Source: CALLCD01 sp039196965 (lineage in GTDB: Bacteria > Pseudomonadota > Alphaproteobacteria > Caulobacterales > Hyphomonadaceae). Taken from it: a DNA stretch of 64,000 nt. A program made the position numbers and the translations under genes. Positions 16,825 through 25,037 of the stretch are shown piece by piece (position 1 is the stretch's first letter; each line of letters starts with the position of its first letter). The stretch lies in NCBI GenBank assembly GCA_039196965.1, contig JBCCUK010000005.1, positions 62,001-126,000 of the forward strand, given 5' to 3'. The notes below the pieces were generated by a model, which worked only from the letters and a program-made list of their open reading frames with translations, had not been told where the DNA came from and searched no databases.

Positions 16825-18434
16825 CCGACCGGCTCCGAGAGATTGTTGGCGCGCTTTTCGGCAATGGCGAGTTTGCGAACCTGCTTCTTGCGGAAGCCTT
16901 CATGGATGTCCGGCGTGTCTTCCCAGACGCCGGCCGTATCGCCTTCGCCTACATTTTCGAAGAAATCCTTCATCCGGTCGAATCTGGCCTTGCCTGCAAT
17001 CGCCGCGTTCACGACCTGGGCAAGCGAGCCTGCCCCTGCTGGTCCCATCAATGGACGTGCTGAGATAAGGTTGGTGAAGTAGAGCGATGGCCGCGCCTGT
17101 TCCTTCGCTTTCTGGACAACCGGGGTGGTTCCAATGACGAGGTCTGGGTCAAAGGCCTCCATCGCGGCGAGGTCGGACTCCAGCGATGCGCGGAAGCGGA
17201 CCTCCACGCCTTTCGCCTCTAGCCATTCGCGATCGGCATCTGACCATTTCGTGCGCGGGCAGGCTGAGCCGACATATCGCACATCCGCGCCGCTTTCGCA
17301 GAGCAGTCTTGCCACCAGCAATTCAGACCCTTCATAGCCTGACACCGTGATCCGGCCATTGACGGGCATGGCTCCGAGGGCGCCCCGGGTTGCTGCCACA
17401 GCTCCATCCTTGGCCGTATCGATCAGGTCCCGCTTCACTCCGCAGGTCAGGCCAATGTTTTCAATCCAGCTTGCTGTACCATCAACACCGACGGGTGCTG
17501 ATCCCACAATGGGCCGCCCGGCGGCTTCGAATTCACGAACTGCAGCGGTATAGAAGGGGTGGATAGCGGCCACCGCGACACAGTCCAGCGCCGTGTAAAG
17601 CTCGCGCCATTCGCGTGTGGGAACAGCAACGCCGGCTGAAAGACCGAGAGGCTTCAGCAGGTGATCAATGCTAATTGGATCTGCCGGGAACATTTCGCCC
17701 AGCAGTGTGATTTTTGGCAAATCAGATGTGTCGCCAGCTGCGCGCTTCACCGCGCCTTGTTCGATTTCCTTGCGGGCATAATTTAGCATTGCACCGGCAA
17801 GTACGTCCTTGGCTTCGGCATGGGTCGGTATACCGAAACCCGGAACATCAATTCCGATAATCCGCACACCATTGATTTGGTCGGGTAGCAGTCGTAGAGG
17901 AACCCCGGAGGCAGTCGGCACGCAGAGATTGGTTACAACAATCGCATCGTAACGGTCGGGGTCCGCGGTCTGCTCAACGGCTTCCTTGATATCTTCGAAC
18001 AGTTTTCCAGTGACCAGGGTTTCCGAATTGAAGGGCACATAGCCAACGCTGCGTTTCGCGCCATAGAAGTGCGATGTGAATGTTAATCCGTATACGCAAC
18101 AAGCTGATCCTGAGAGGATGGTCGCCGTTCTCTTCATGCGCAGTCCGACACGAAGGGAGCCGAAGGCAGGGCACATGCTTTGTGGCTGATCGTGGGGCCC
18201 TTTGGGATAGTCCTTAGCGTATTGTTCCAGGATCGTTGTTTTACCTGCTGCCTTAGCGGCTTTCTTCATTTCCTCCGCACCCGCATGGCACCCGCCACCT
18301 GTTGCAGGTGGTGCGAATACTGGATTGGCTTCTGGAATAGTGGCATCTCCGGTCGAAACCGCAGCGTCGCCGGCGGCGTCGTAAACAACCTCGCTCGACA
18401 GCTCCTGTGGGTCGGTTTCGTCCCTTAGATCCAT
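16818..18434 (-). CDS. bchY: Chlorophyllide a reductase subunit Y
   Basis: Alpha-type catalytic subunit (538 aa) of chlorophyllide a reductase. A roughly 50-residue acidic N-terminal extension (MDLRDETDPQELSSEVVYDA...) precedes the conserved core: SMCPAFGSLRVGLRMKRTATILSGSACCVYGLTF holds several of the cysteines expected at the cluster site. It is flanked by bchX (6 bases) and bchZ (7-base overlap). Confidence 0.96.
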   Translation of the reverse strand: MDLRDETDPQELSSEVVYDAAGDAAVSTGDATIPEANPVFAPPATGGGCHAGAEEMKKAAKAAGKTTILEQYAKDYPKGPHDQPQSMCPAFGSLRVGLRMKRTATILSGSACCVYGLTFTSHFYGAKRSVGYVPFNSETLVTGKLFEDIKEAVEQTADPDRYDAIVVTNLCVPTASGVPLRLLPDQINGVRIIGIDVPGFGIPTHAEAKDVLAGAMLNYARKEIEQGAVKRAAGDTSDLPKITLLGEMFPADPISIDHLLKPLGLSAGVAVPTREWRELYTALDCVAVAAIHPFYTAAVREFEAAGRPIVGSAPVGVDGTASWIENIGLTCGVKRDLIDTAKDGAVAATRGALGAMPVNGRITVSGYEGSELLVARLLCESGADVRYVGSACPRTKWSDADREWLEAKGVEVRFRASLESDLAAMEAFDPDLVIGTTPVVQKAKEQARPSLYFTNLISARPLMGPAGAGSLAQVVNAAIAGKARFDRMKDFFENVGEGDTAGVWEDTPDIHEGFRKKQVRKLAIAEKRANNLSEPVGC

Positions 18435-18440
18435 GGTATT

Positions 18441-19451
18441 CTAAATCTCTTCGTAAATGACTTCCAATGATGGTTTCTCGATGGTGTCCGCACCGCACAT
18501 ATCCGCCAGGGTGGCGGGTTCAAGATTGAAATCAGCACCGGTCTCTTCTGCGGAGAACAGATCCAGAAGCGCGTCGTGGGATAGTGCTTCAGGGTGCACG
18601 GGCGGTGCTTCCGCAACGTTCTTGGCGAGTGTTTCAAACATCGGTGCCCAAGGTGATCCCGGCTTTCCGACGATCTGATAATTTGCGCTCTTCCGGCGAA
18701 TATCCTCATCGGCCGGGATAGCGGACAATACCGGTATACCGACCGATCCTGCGAATGCCTGGGCTTCGCCGGTACCGTCATCCTTATTGATGACCATACC
18801 TGCAACGCCGACATTGCCGCCGAGCTTACGGAAATACTCCACAGCGGAGCAGACATTGTTTGCAACGTATAAGGATTGAAGGTCGTTTGATCCGACCACG
18901 ATCACTTTCTGGCACATGTCCCGCGCGATCGGCAGTCCGAATCCACCGCAGACAACGTCGCCGAGGAAGTCCAGCAGGACATAGTCAAAGTCCCAGTCGT
19001 GGAAGCCGAGTTTTTCCAGGAGTTCGAAGCCGTGAATGATGCCGCGGCCGCCACAGCCCCGTCCCACTTCCGGGCCGCCGAGCTCCATGGCGAACACGCC
19101 GTCCCGCTTGAAGCAGACGTCACCTATGCTGACTTCTTCACCGGATTCCTTTCGCTTGGAGGATGTTTCAATGATGGTGGGGCAGGCGCGACCGCCAAAG
19201 AGGAGAGATGTGGTGTCGCTCTTGGGATCGCATCCAATCAGCAGGACCTTCTTGCCCTGTTGGGCCATCATATAGCTTAGATTTGCCAGGGTGAAGGATT
19301 TACCGATCCCGCCTTTGCCGTAGATCGCTATGATCTGGGTTTCCTTGGTTACTGGCGTTGTCACGATGGGATCAGGTTCTAAAGCCGCTTCCTCTCGCAG
19401 TGCCCTGGACATGGTATTCAGAGCGGATCGGCCCTCAATGAGCGTTGTCAT
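18441..19451 (-). CDS. bchX: Chlorophyllide a reductase iron protein BchX
   Basis: NifH/BchL-like ATP-dependent reductase (336 aa) that delivers electrons to BchYZ. The P-loop IYGKGGIGKSFTLANLS lies at about residues 42-58, DPKSDTTSLLFGG follows, and the two 4Fe-4S-ligand cysteines are seen in GRGCGGRGI and DVVCGGFGLPI. An N-terminal extension of about 35 residues precedes the P-loop, as usual for BchX. ATG 19451 lies inside the last codons of bchC (17-base overlap). Confidence 0.97.
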   Translation of the reverse strand: MTTLIEGRSALNTMSRALREEAALEPDPIVTTPVTKETQIIAIYGKGGIGKSFTLANLSYMMAQQGKKVLLIGCDPKSDTTSLLFGGRACPTIIETSSKRKESGEEVSIGDVCFKRDGVFAMELGGPEVGRGCGGRGIIHGFELLEKLGFHDWDFDYVLLDFLGDVVCGGFGLPIARDMCQKVIVVGSNDLQSLYVANNVCSAVEYFRKLGGNVGVAGMVINKDDGTGEAQAFAGSVGIPVLSAIPADEDIRRKSANYQIVGKPGSPWAPMFETLAKNVAEAPPVHPEALSHDALLDLFSAEETGADFNLEPATLADMCGADTIEKPSLEVIYEEI

Positions 19452-20457
19452 GTGAGCCCCTCCAATCGAGTACCATTTTCAAACATCTTGGATCGCCAAA
19501 TGCGGTGTCATATGCACTAGCGGCATCTGCTGGTTGGCAGCTGTGGGTCACGAGATTGTCGAAAGACAACTGGCCGGTCTTCCTTAGCGCCAAGACCGCT
19601 GAGACATCGTCCGGTGTCCATTCGGCGGCTATTTTCAAAGTGACTTCCCGCATGAATGCGGCTGGGAACGCAAAGCTTGGTCGGTCGGAATAGAAGCCTG
19701 CTAGAACAATGGTCGCGCCTTTGCCGGAGTGAGCAATAATGTCGTCTATAACGCCGACGCTGCCACTGACGTCGTATGCTGAGGCGTAGTCGGTGCGCAT
19801 ATCTGATTGAGGCGCGATAACGGGATAGTCCTCGCGTCCTTTGCGCTCGGGATTAATCTCCCAAACCGTCGGCGGCGTATGTCCAAGAGCGATGGTTATC
19901 CTCGCAAGCAGGCGACCAAGTACGCCATGGCCCACGATAAGCTCCGGTGGTTCTGCCACCTTGATTGCATGATGGGCTGTCGCGGCGAGGGCAAGTAGCA
20001 CATCTTCCACGCCTGCGGTGTCGCCGAGCAGGACGCTTCGCTCTGCCGGTACGATAAGTTTCGATGCCGATCCTCCGAAGACGCCTGTTGCCTCTTTAAA
20101 GCAATGACATCCCGGAACGAAGACCGCCTTGCCGATCCAATCGGAGTGCGTTTGTGCATCGGTGACAACACCCACCGCCTCATAACCAGGGACGAGGGGA
20201 TAGCTTAGTCCCGGAAAGGGCGGCATATCGCTCGACCAGAGCAGCCTTTCCGTTCCCGTACTGACACCGCTCCAGTGAACGTCCACAGCGAGATCGTCCG
20301 TGCCCGGCTCGATGAGCGTCAACTGTTGAATGTCTAGTTGTTTCTCCCCTTGGAACACCACCGCGTCAGCGCGAGAGCTAACAGCTTTATCGGACAGGGG
20401 TTCCGGTAGAGCTGTTTTTTGAGTTTCCGCACTCGCAAGGGCAGATTCGAGTTCCAT
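19435..20457 (-). CDS. bchC: Bacteriochlorophyllide a dehydrogenase BchC
   Basis: Zinc-alcohol-dehydrogenase-like enzyme that oxidises the C3 hydroxyethyl to the acetyl group of BChl a. ATG 20457 gives 340 residues; about 30 N-terminal residues precede the conserved AVVFQGEKQLDIQQLTL start. GVSTGTERLLWSS and VPGYEAVGVV are family features. An upstream in-frame GTG (20478) lies inside the PpsR box and is unlikely. A -35 TTGACT (20486-20491) and -10 TATATT (20464-20469) with a 16-base spacer put the transcription start at or next to the A of ATG 20457, so the mRNA may be leaderless. Confidence 0.94.
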   Translation of the reverse strand: MELESALASAETQKTALPEPLSDKAVSSRADAVVFQGEKQLDIQQLTLIEPGTDDLAVDVHWSGVSTGTERLLWSSDMPPFPGLSYPLVPGYEAVGVVTDAQTHSDWIGKAVFVPGCHCFKEATGVFGGSASKLIVPAERSVLLGDTAGVEDVLLALAATAHHAIKVAEPPELIVGHGVLGRLLARITIALGHTPPTVWEINPERKGREDYPVIAPQSDMRTDYASAYDVSGSVGVIDDIIAHSGKGATIVLAGFYSDRPSFAFPAAFMREVTLKIAAEWTPDDVSAVLALRKTGQLSFDNLVTHSCQPADAASAYDTAFGDPRCLKMVLDWRGSHDNAH

Positions 20458-20459
20458 AG

Positions 20460-20477
20460 TGTCAATATAACTAGACA
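20460..20477. promoter_or_regulatory. PpsR box and promoter of bchC
   Basis: TGTCAATATAACTAGACA is a perfect TGT-N12-ACA palindrome in the 41-base crtF-bchC gap. It covers the predicted -10 element on the minus strand and ends three bases before the bchC ATG. The known role of this motif is repression by PpsR/CrtJ; use here is inferred from position and from the linked ppsR gene. Confidence 0.85.
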
Positions 20478-20498
20478 CTTTTTAAAGTCAATTAGACA

Positions 20499-21713
20499 TT
20501 ACGTTGCGGTGATGACTCTTACGAGGAAAGGCTGGCGTGTTGGTTTTTGACGTGCCGAAGTAAATCCGGCCCGTTGCAGCATGGCGCAAATTTCCTCTGC
20601 TCGGCGCGGCCTGCCGGACCCCATCGCCCAGAGATAGATTCCGAAATAGGCGTCGCCGATACGGTCGCTGTCCGCTGTTGGTTCGGCAATCAGAAGTGTT
20701 CCGCCGGGCAGAAGCGCGTCGCGCGCTCTGCCAAGGATTTGCATCACCTTGTCATCATCATGGTCGTGGAGAATACGCACGAGACTGATCAAGTCCCGGC
20801 CCTCGGGCCAGGCATCTTTGAACATGTCACCGCCGACGATGTTTGCATCTATCGACGAAGCCTCGAAGCGATCAGATGCGAGGTCGGCGACGGCCGGCAA
20901 GTCGAAGAGCGTAATATCCAGTTGGCGCGCGCGTTGCTTTGCGGCTGCTAGAAATGTGCCGTTTCCACCTGCCACATCCATAAGATGTCTATGTCGCTTT
21001 ACATTGTAAGCATCCAGAACGTCTTCGGCGATGAAGCCCTGAGTTCGTCCCATCAAATCGGAATAGCTCTTCGTGGCTAGTCGATCCTCCTCGCTGATGG
21101 TGCCTTCGCCCGCCGCATAAGGCCAGAATTTGGCGAGTTCGGTGTCAGCGCGTCTCGCTTTCAGAAGGGCGACCGGATTGCGCAGATCATCATAGAGAGA
21201 CCGGTGGTGCGCAATCATATCCACGACGCCGGGGTTCGAAAGGATCGCTGCGCCCATGGGGCCAAGGCCGAACCGTTCTCGCGATCTCGCTTCCGCCAGT
21301 TTCAGATCTGATGCGGCCCTTATCAGCCGTGTCGCACCATCTGTCGGTAACCCGGTAACCCGGGAGATATCATCGATTGTCAGGGGGGCATCTGACAATG
21401 CGTCCAAGAGCCGAGTCTCGATACAGGCGAGCAGAATCTGCGAATATATAAAGCCTGCACAGAGATCGAATGACGCCGCCGCTGTCGAGTGGGCAATGTG
21501 CCGTGTCGGCCAGAAATCAGCCGCAAATTTCTGAAAATTTCTATTTCTGATTAATCGGATCCGGGCCGCTTTTAAGCGGTCCAGCCAGGTGTCGGGCCGC
21601 GTTTTCCGCTGCTCATGCGACCTGTTTTGCAAGGCTTTCTGGTGCAAGTCTCTTGGCCTGTGCGTAGATAAGTTGGCGGAGTGCCTGTTCCCCAGCGCAA
21701 TCCGGAATGGCAT
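20499..21713 (-). CDS. crtF: Hydroxyneurosporene O-methyltransferase CrtF (start uncertain)
   Basis: SAM-dependent methyltransferase that methylates the C1 hydroxyl of acyclic carotenoids. The SAM motif LMDVAGGNGTFLAA, an N-terminal dimerisation/winged-helix part (TRLLDALSDAPLTIDDISRVTG) and ISLVRILHDHDDDKV fit the family. The only in-frame ATG (21713) lies 100 bases inside crtE. The ATG that overlaps the crtE stop (ATGA, near 21616) is in another frame and hits a stop after about 14 codons. In-frame TTG codons at 21647 and 21632 are alternatives; the conserved part begins near TWLDRLKAARIRL. A frameshift is also possible. Confidence 0.88.
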   Translation of the reverse strand: MPFRIALGNRHSANLSTHRPRDLHQKALQNRSHEQRKTRPDTWLDRLKAARIRLIRNRNFQKFAADFWPTRHIAHSTAAASFDLCAGFIYSQILLACIETRLLDALSDAPLTIDDISRVTGLPTDGATRLIRAASDLKLAEARSRERFGLGPMGAAILSNPGVVDMIAHHRSLYDDLRNPVALLKARRADTELAKFWPYAAGEGTISEEDRLATKSYSDLMGRTQGFIAEDVLDAYNVKRHRHLMDVAGGNGTFLAAAKQRARQLDITLFDLPAVADLASDRFEASSIDANIVGGDMFKDAWPEGRDLISLVRILHDHDDDKVMQILGRARDALLPGGTLLIAEPTADSDRIGDAYFGIYLWAMGSGRPRRAEEICAMLQRAGFTSARQKPTRQPFLVRVITAT

Positions 21714-22476
21714 CAGCTGTGGCGTCTATGGCGTCGGTCAAACGGCGGAAAGCGACATCCACACCGAAACGGTCGACAGCGCTGGGCCGGCAATGGCGTT
21801 GGTCCTGATGGGCCGGTTTTCCCAACTCCTCGGGTGAGAGAAGGGCATCGCGCAGATCATCGGCGATTTGGTAGGCTTCGCCCAGTCTTTGTCCGAGTTC
21901 CCGCCAATTCTTGTCCGAATGTCCGACTGATGCGGCTCCGGCACGGGATGCGGCTATAAACAGCGCTGCTGTCTTGGCGTTATGGTAGGCTTCGAGATCA
22001 ATCGCGTTTTCGCTTTCCCAGGCTTGTCCCGCCGTGATGCCATAGGGAGGAGCTGTCGCTTCCGTCAGTATCAAAAACAGTTCGCGGAGATGATCGGATG
22101 CTTCCCGCGCCACCGTATCGAACGACATAACAATCAGCGCATCGCCGACAAGGAGGGCGAGCGGTTCGCCATAAGCAGCGTGAACGGACAGTTTGCCTCG
22201 GCGCGTATCGGCATCGTCAAAGCAGGGCAGATCATCATGTACCAAAGAAGCGCAATGCAGCATTTCTATTGCCGCTGCGGCCGCATACGCTTCGCTAAGA
22301 TCTGCCTTGGGGGCGCAAGCGGTGGCAACCGCCATACAGAGCTGCGGTCGAACCCGCGCTCCACCTGGGAACATGGCGTATTGCAGGGCGGATGACAGAA
22401 GGGGTGGCGCATTGGGCCGCGCAGCAAGGGCAATGGAATGCTCAAGTGTTGCCTCGATTGACTTGCTGATATTCAT
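21613..22476 (-). CDS. crtE: Geranylgeranyl diphosphate synthase CrtE
   Basis: Polyprenyl synthase (287 aa) that makes GGPP for carotenoids and the BChl tail. The first aspartate motif is DDLPCFDD in SLVHDDLPCFDDADTRRGK (DDx4D, bacterial type) and the second is DDLRD in YQIADDLRDALLS. ATG 22476 follows GGAGGT. The promoter region is shared with divergent crtC and contains a perfect PpsR box 41 bases upstream. It heads the crtE-crtF-bchCXYZ-puf superoperon. Confidence 0.96.
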   Translation of the reverse strand: MNISKSIEATLEHSIALAARPNAPPLLSSALQYAMFPGGARVRPQLCMAVATACAPKADLSEAYAAAAAIEMLHCASLVHDDLPCFDDADTRRGKLSVHAAYGEPLALLVGDALIVMSFDTVAREASDHLRELFLILTEATAPPYGITAGQAWESENAIDLEAYHNAKTAALFIAASRAGAASVGHSDKNWRELGQRLGEAYQIADDLRDALLSPEELGKPAHQDQRHCRPSAVDRFGVDVAFRRLTDAIDATADAIPDCAGEQALRQLIYAQAKRLAPESLAKQVA

Positions 22477-22516
22477 GGCACCTCCAGTGATGTCACTTTA
22501 ATTAGTCGAGACAATG

Positions 22517-22534
22517 TGTCAATCTGTAAAGACA
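22517..22534. promoter_or_regulatory. PpsR box between crtE and crtC
   Basis: TGTCAATCTGTAAAGACA is a perfect TGT-N12-ACA palindrome in the 79-base divergent crtE-crtC gap. A second, imperfect TGTC...GACA pair (22491-22513) lies just before it with a wider interior. One operator could control both directions. Confidence 0.82.
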
Positions 22535-22555
22535 AATGAAGGGAAGGCGTACAGA

Positions 22556-23569
22556 GTGTCCGAGACCAGTTCAGTTCCTCAATGTGATGATCGAACAGCA
22601 AATTCGACCTGTCACACCTCGGCTTTTGCCTTTGATCGCACTGTGCCCGAGACTGGCTATACCTGGTGGTATATTGATGGTGTCAGCGATGATGGACACC
22701 ATGCCTTCGTCATTATCGCTTTCGTTGGAAGTGTGTTTTCGCCCTACTATGCCTGGCGGGGCTGGCAGGATCCCGACAATCATTGCGCTCTGAACATCGC
22801 GCTTTATGGTCGGCCATCCCGCTGGGCGATGACCGAGCGGGGCAAAGGGCAGACGCAGCGGTCGCCTGACACTTACATTGTCGGACAAAGCGGGCTGCGG
22901 GTTGAAGGTAATGATCTGATTATAATGGTCGATGAGCGGGCGGCTCCTTTGCCCATGCCTGTGCGTGGGCGGATCGTGGTTTCAATGTCTCATCAGGCCA
23001 GGAACGCTTTTTATCTCGACGCAAACAAGAACCATTTCTGGCAACCGATATGTACATCTGCCCGCGTCGACGTCACATTCGATGCGCCGAGTCTATCATG
23101 GTCGGGCCATGGTTATGTCGATATGAATGTAGGCCATGAGCCGATCACAAGCGGGTTCGACTATTGGGACTGGTCGCGAACTCCACTGCCGGATGGCAAA
23201 ACCCGAGTGCGCTATGTCACGGATGCGCCTTCAGGGGATCGCCGTGACTTGAACCTTACGTTCGATCGTGACGGTAGCTTTGCTCACGCATCGGACCTTC
23301 TAGATTGCCGAGCAAGCAAAACGCCGATCTGGCGTATCGAGAGACGCGCCGGTGAGTTAGCTGGCAACACGCCCCGCGTGCATCGCACGCTTGAAGACAC
23401 TCCGTTTTACAGCCGTTCCTTGCTAGCTTATCCAGAGGGGGCGGGGGGACTGACGGTCCATGAGACACTGTCATGTCATCGCCTGAGATCAGGAATTGTG
23501 AAATCTATGTTACCGTTTCGGATGCCGCGCTGGCCCTACGGGCGCGCTGGGCTGGCAAGTCTTTCTTAA
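22556..23569 (+). CDS. crtC: Acyclic carotenoid 1,2-hydratase CrtC
   Basis: Adds water across the terminal 1,2 double bond of neurosporene or lycopene, making 1-hydroxy carotenoids for CrtD and CrtF. The core FDRTVPETGYTWWYIDGVSDDG and FVGSVFSPYYAW stretches are diagnostic. GTG 22556 (MSETSSVPQ, about 337 aa) has GGGAAGG eight bases upstream; an in-frame ATG at 22514 falls in the PpsR box and is rejected as start. The 3' end overlaps the convergent crtD 3' end by 65 bases, so both C-termini are encoded by the same DNA. Confidence 0.94.
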   Translation: MSETSSVPQCDDRTANSTCHTSAFAFDRTVPETGYTWWYIDGVSDDGHHAFVIIAFVGSVFSPYYAWRGWQDPDNHCALNIALYGRPSRWAMTERGKGQTQRSPDTYIVGQSGLRVEGNDLIIMVDERAAPLPMPVRGRIVVSMSHQARNAFYLDANKNHFWQPICTSARVDVTFDAPSLSWSGHGYVDMNVGHEPITSGFDYWDWSRTPLPDGKTRVRYVTDAPSGDRRDLNLTFDRDGSFAHASDLLDCRASKTPIWRIERRAGELAGNTPRVHRTLEDTPFYSRSLLAYPEGAGGLTVHETLSCHRLRSGIVKSMLPFRMPRWPYGRAGLASLS

Positions 23570-25028
23570 TTGCGTCAGCGGCGGCCATCCCAGAAAGCGC
23601 CGCCATGGGAACGCCCGGCCCGGGGTGAACGCTGCCTCCGGCGAGATAAAGGCCTGGCACCCTGCTTCTTGTGACAGGTCGTGCGAAAGATGCATGCCAG
23701 CCATGGGTCGCCATGCCGTAAAGCGCGCCATTCGTGGCCGGAAACCTCTGTGCAAAAACATCCGGACTTGTTGGCGCGATAGACGATCCGACTGGTCGAA
23801 GGTTCAGCCCGCACCGGACTAGCAATTCGCCCATACGGTCATAGGCGCGCTCTACGAGATCATCGGAAAATGTACCTCTCTGCTCTTTCGCAGGTGCATT
23901 GATCAAACAGAAAAGCCGCTCTGTCTGATTGCGATCGAGCGTTTTCCCATCGCGATCCGGGGCAAATATGTAAGTCGTCGGGGTGTCCGGGACGCGTCCT
24001 TCATGGAACACTGCATCGAATTCTTCCTTGTAGGCATCGGAGAAGAAAACATTGTGTACGGACAGATCAAACCCGCTGGTTTCAGCTTCTATGCACCACG
24101 TGATCGCAGATTGGGACCTCTGCATCCGCAGGGCGTTTCCGCCAGCTTTGACGGCGTCCTTGCCCAGCAGTCCGCTAGCTAATGCAGCCCGATCACCATT
24201 GAAGACAATGGCATCGGCATCAAAAACACTGCCATCGCCGAGATGTATTCGCCGGGCCGTTCCGCCTTCGGTCTCTATCTTCGTGACGGGTGCATTGACA
24301 TGTATCTCAGCGCCATTCCTTTCCAGCAACAGAATGAGGGCATCAACAAGCGCCCGCATGCCGCCATCCAGCGTCCACACACCGACCCGTTCCACATGGG
24401 CGATCAGCATCAGTGTGGCGGGAGCCTCGTAAGGCGAGGACCCGCAATAAGTGGAATAACGAGCAAAGAGTTGTTGCAGGCGCGGGTCTTTAAACTGTCG
24501 GGAGAGATAATCCCATAGTTTAGTGAAGGGTTGCGTTGCCAGCAAGTCGAAGGGCCCGGCTCTTGCCATCAGCCCTGCCATGTTTGGATTGGCGTTGCGC
24601 ATGAAGCTATGGTGCAGCGTTTCGAATATGGCTTCGGTTTTGTGGCAGAAGGCGCGGTAACGCTCTCCCTCAGCAGCGCTTGAGAATTCAGCGATGGCAG
24701 CGACACTTGCCTCAACGTCCGCAAAAAGATCCAGCTGCGATTGGTCCTGCCATCCATGGCGGGCGAGTACTTCCAGCGGCTTTGCTGCCACAGCAGTTTC
24801 AAATGAAGAGCCTGCGCGCTCGAAAAGATCGTCGAACACCCACCGCATAGTGAACACCGTCGGCCCACAATCAATATGCCCGTCGCCGACTCTGGTCTGA
24901 CGAATTTTTCCGCCCACTTGATCGTCGGCTTCGAAAATATGAACCTCAAAATCCCTTGACAAAATCGCTGCTGCGGCGAGGCCGCCAATGCCCCCACCTA
25001 TGACTGCGATCTTCGGCGTTTGGCGCAT
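23505..25028 (-). CDS. crtD: Hydroxyneurosporene / methoxyneurosporene desaturase CrtD
   Basis: FAD-dependent CrtI-family desaturase (507 aa) that introduces the 3,4 double bond in hydroxylated or methoxylated acyclic carotenoids. The N-terminal FAD motif is IAVIGGGIGGLAAAAILS and the C-terminal family signature is near RVPGLYLAGGSVHPGPGVPMA. It lies nine bases after crtI on the same strand and is probably co-transcribed. The last 20 or so codons overlap crtC on the opposite strand. Confidence 0.93.
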   Translation of the reverse strand: MRQTPKIAVIGGGIGGLAAAAILSRDFEVHIFEADDQVGGKIRQTRVGDGHIDCGPTVFTMRWVFDDLFERAGSSFETAVAAKPLEVLARHGWQDQSQLDLFADVEASVAAIAEFSSAAEGERYRAFCHKTEAIFETLHHSFMRNANPNMAGLMARAGPFDLLATQPFTKLWDYLSRQFKDPRLQQLFARYSTYCGSSPYEAPATLMLIAHVERVGVWTLDGGMRALVDALILLLERNGAEIHVNAPVTKIETEGGTARRIHLGDGSVFDADAIVFNGDRAALASGLLGKDAVKAGGNALRMQRSQSAITWCIEAETSGFDLSVHNVFFSDAYKEEFDAVFHEGRVPDTPTTYIFAPDRDGKTLDRNQTERLFCLINAPAKEQRGTFSDDLVERAYDRMGELLVRCGLNLRPVGSSIAPTSPDVFAQRFPATNGALYGMATHGWHASFARPVTRSRVPGLYLAGGSVHPGPGVPMAALSGMAAADAIKKDLPAQRARRASAASETVT

Positions 25029-25037
25029 TATCTTTGC

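Noticed and set aside
22514..22516. ATG 22514 as crtC start
   Set aside because: It is immediately before and partly within the PpsR palindrome, has no ribosome-binding site, and GTG 22556 has a good one and a family-like N-terminus.
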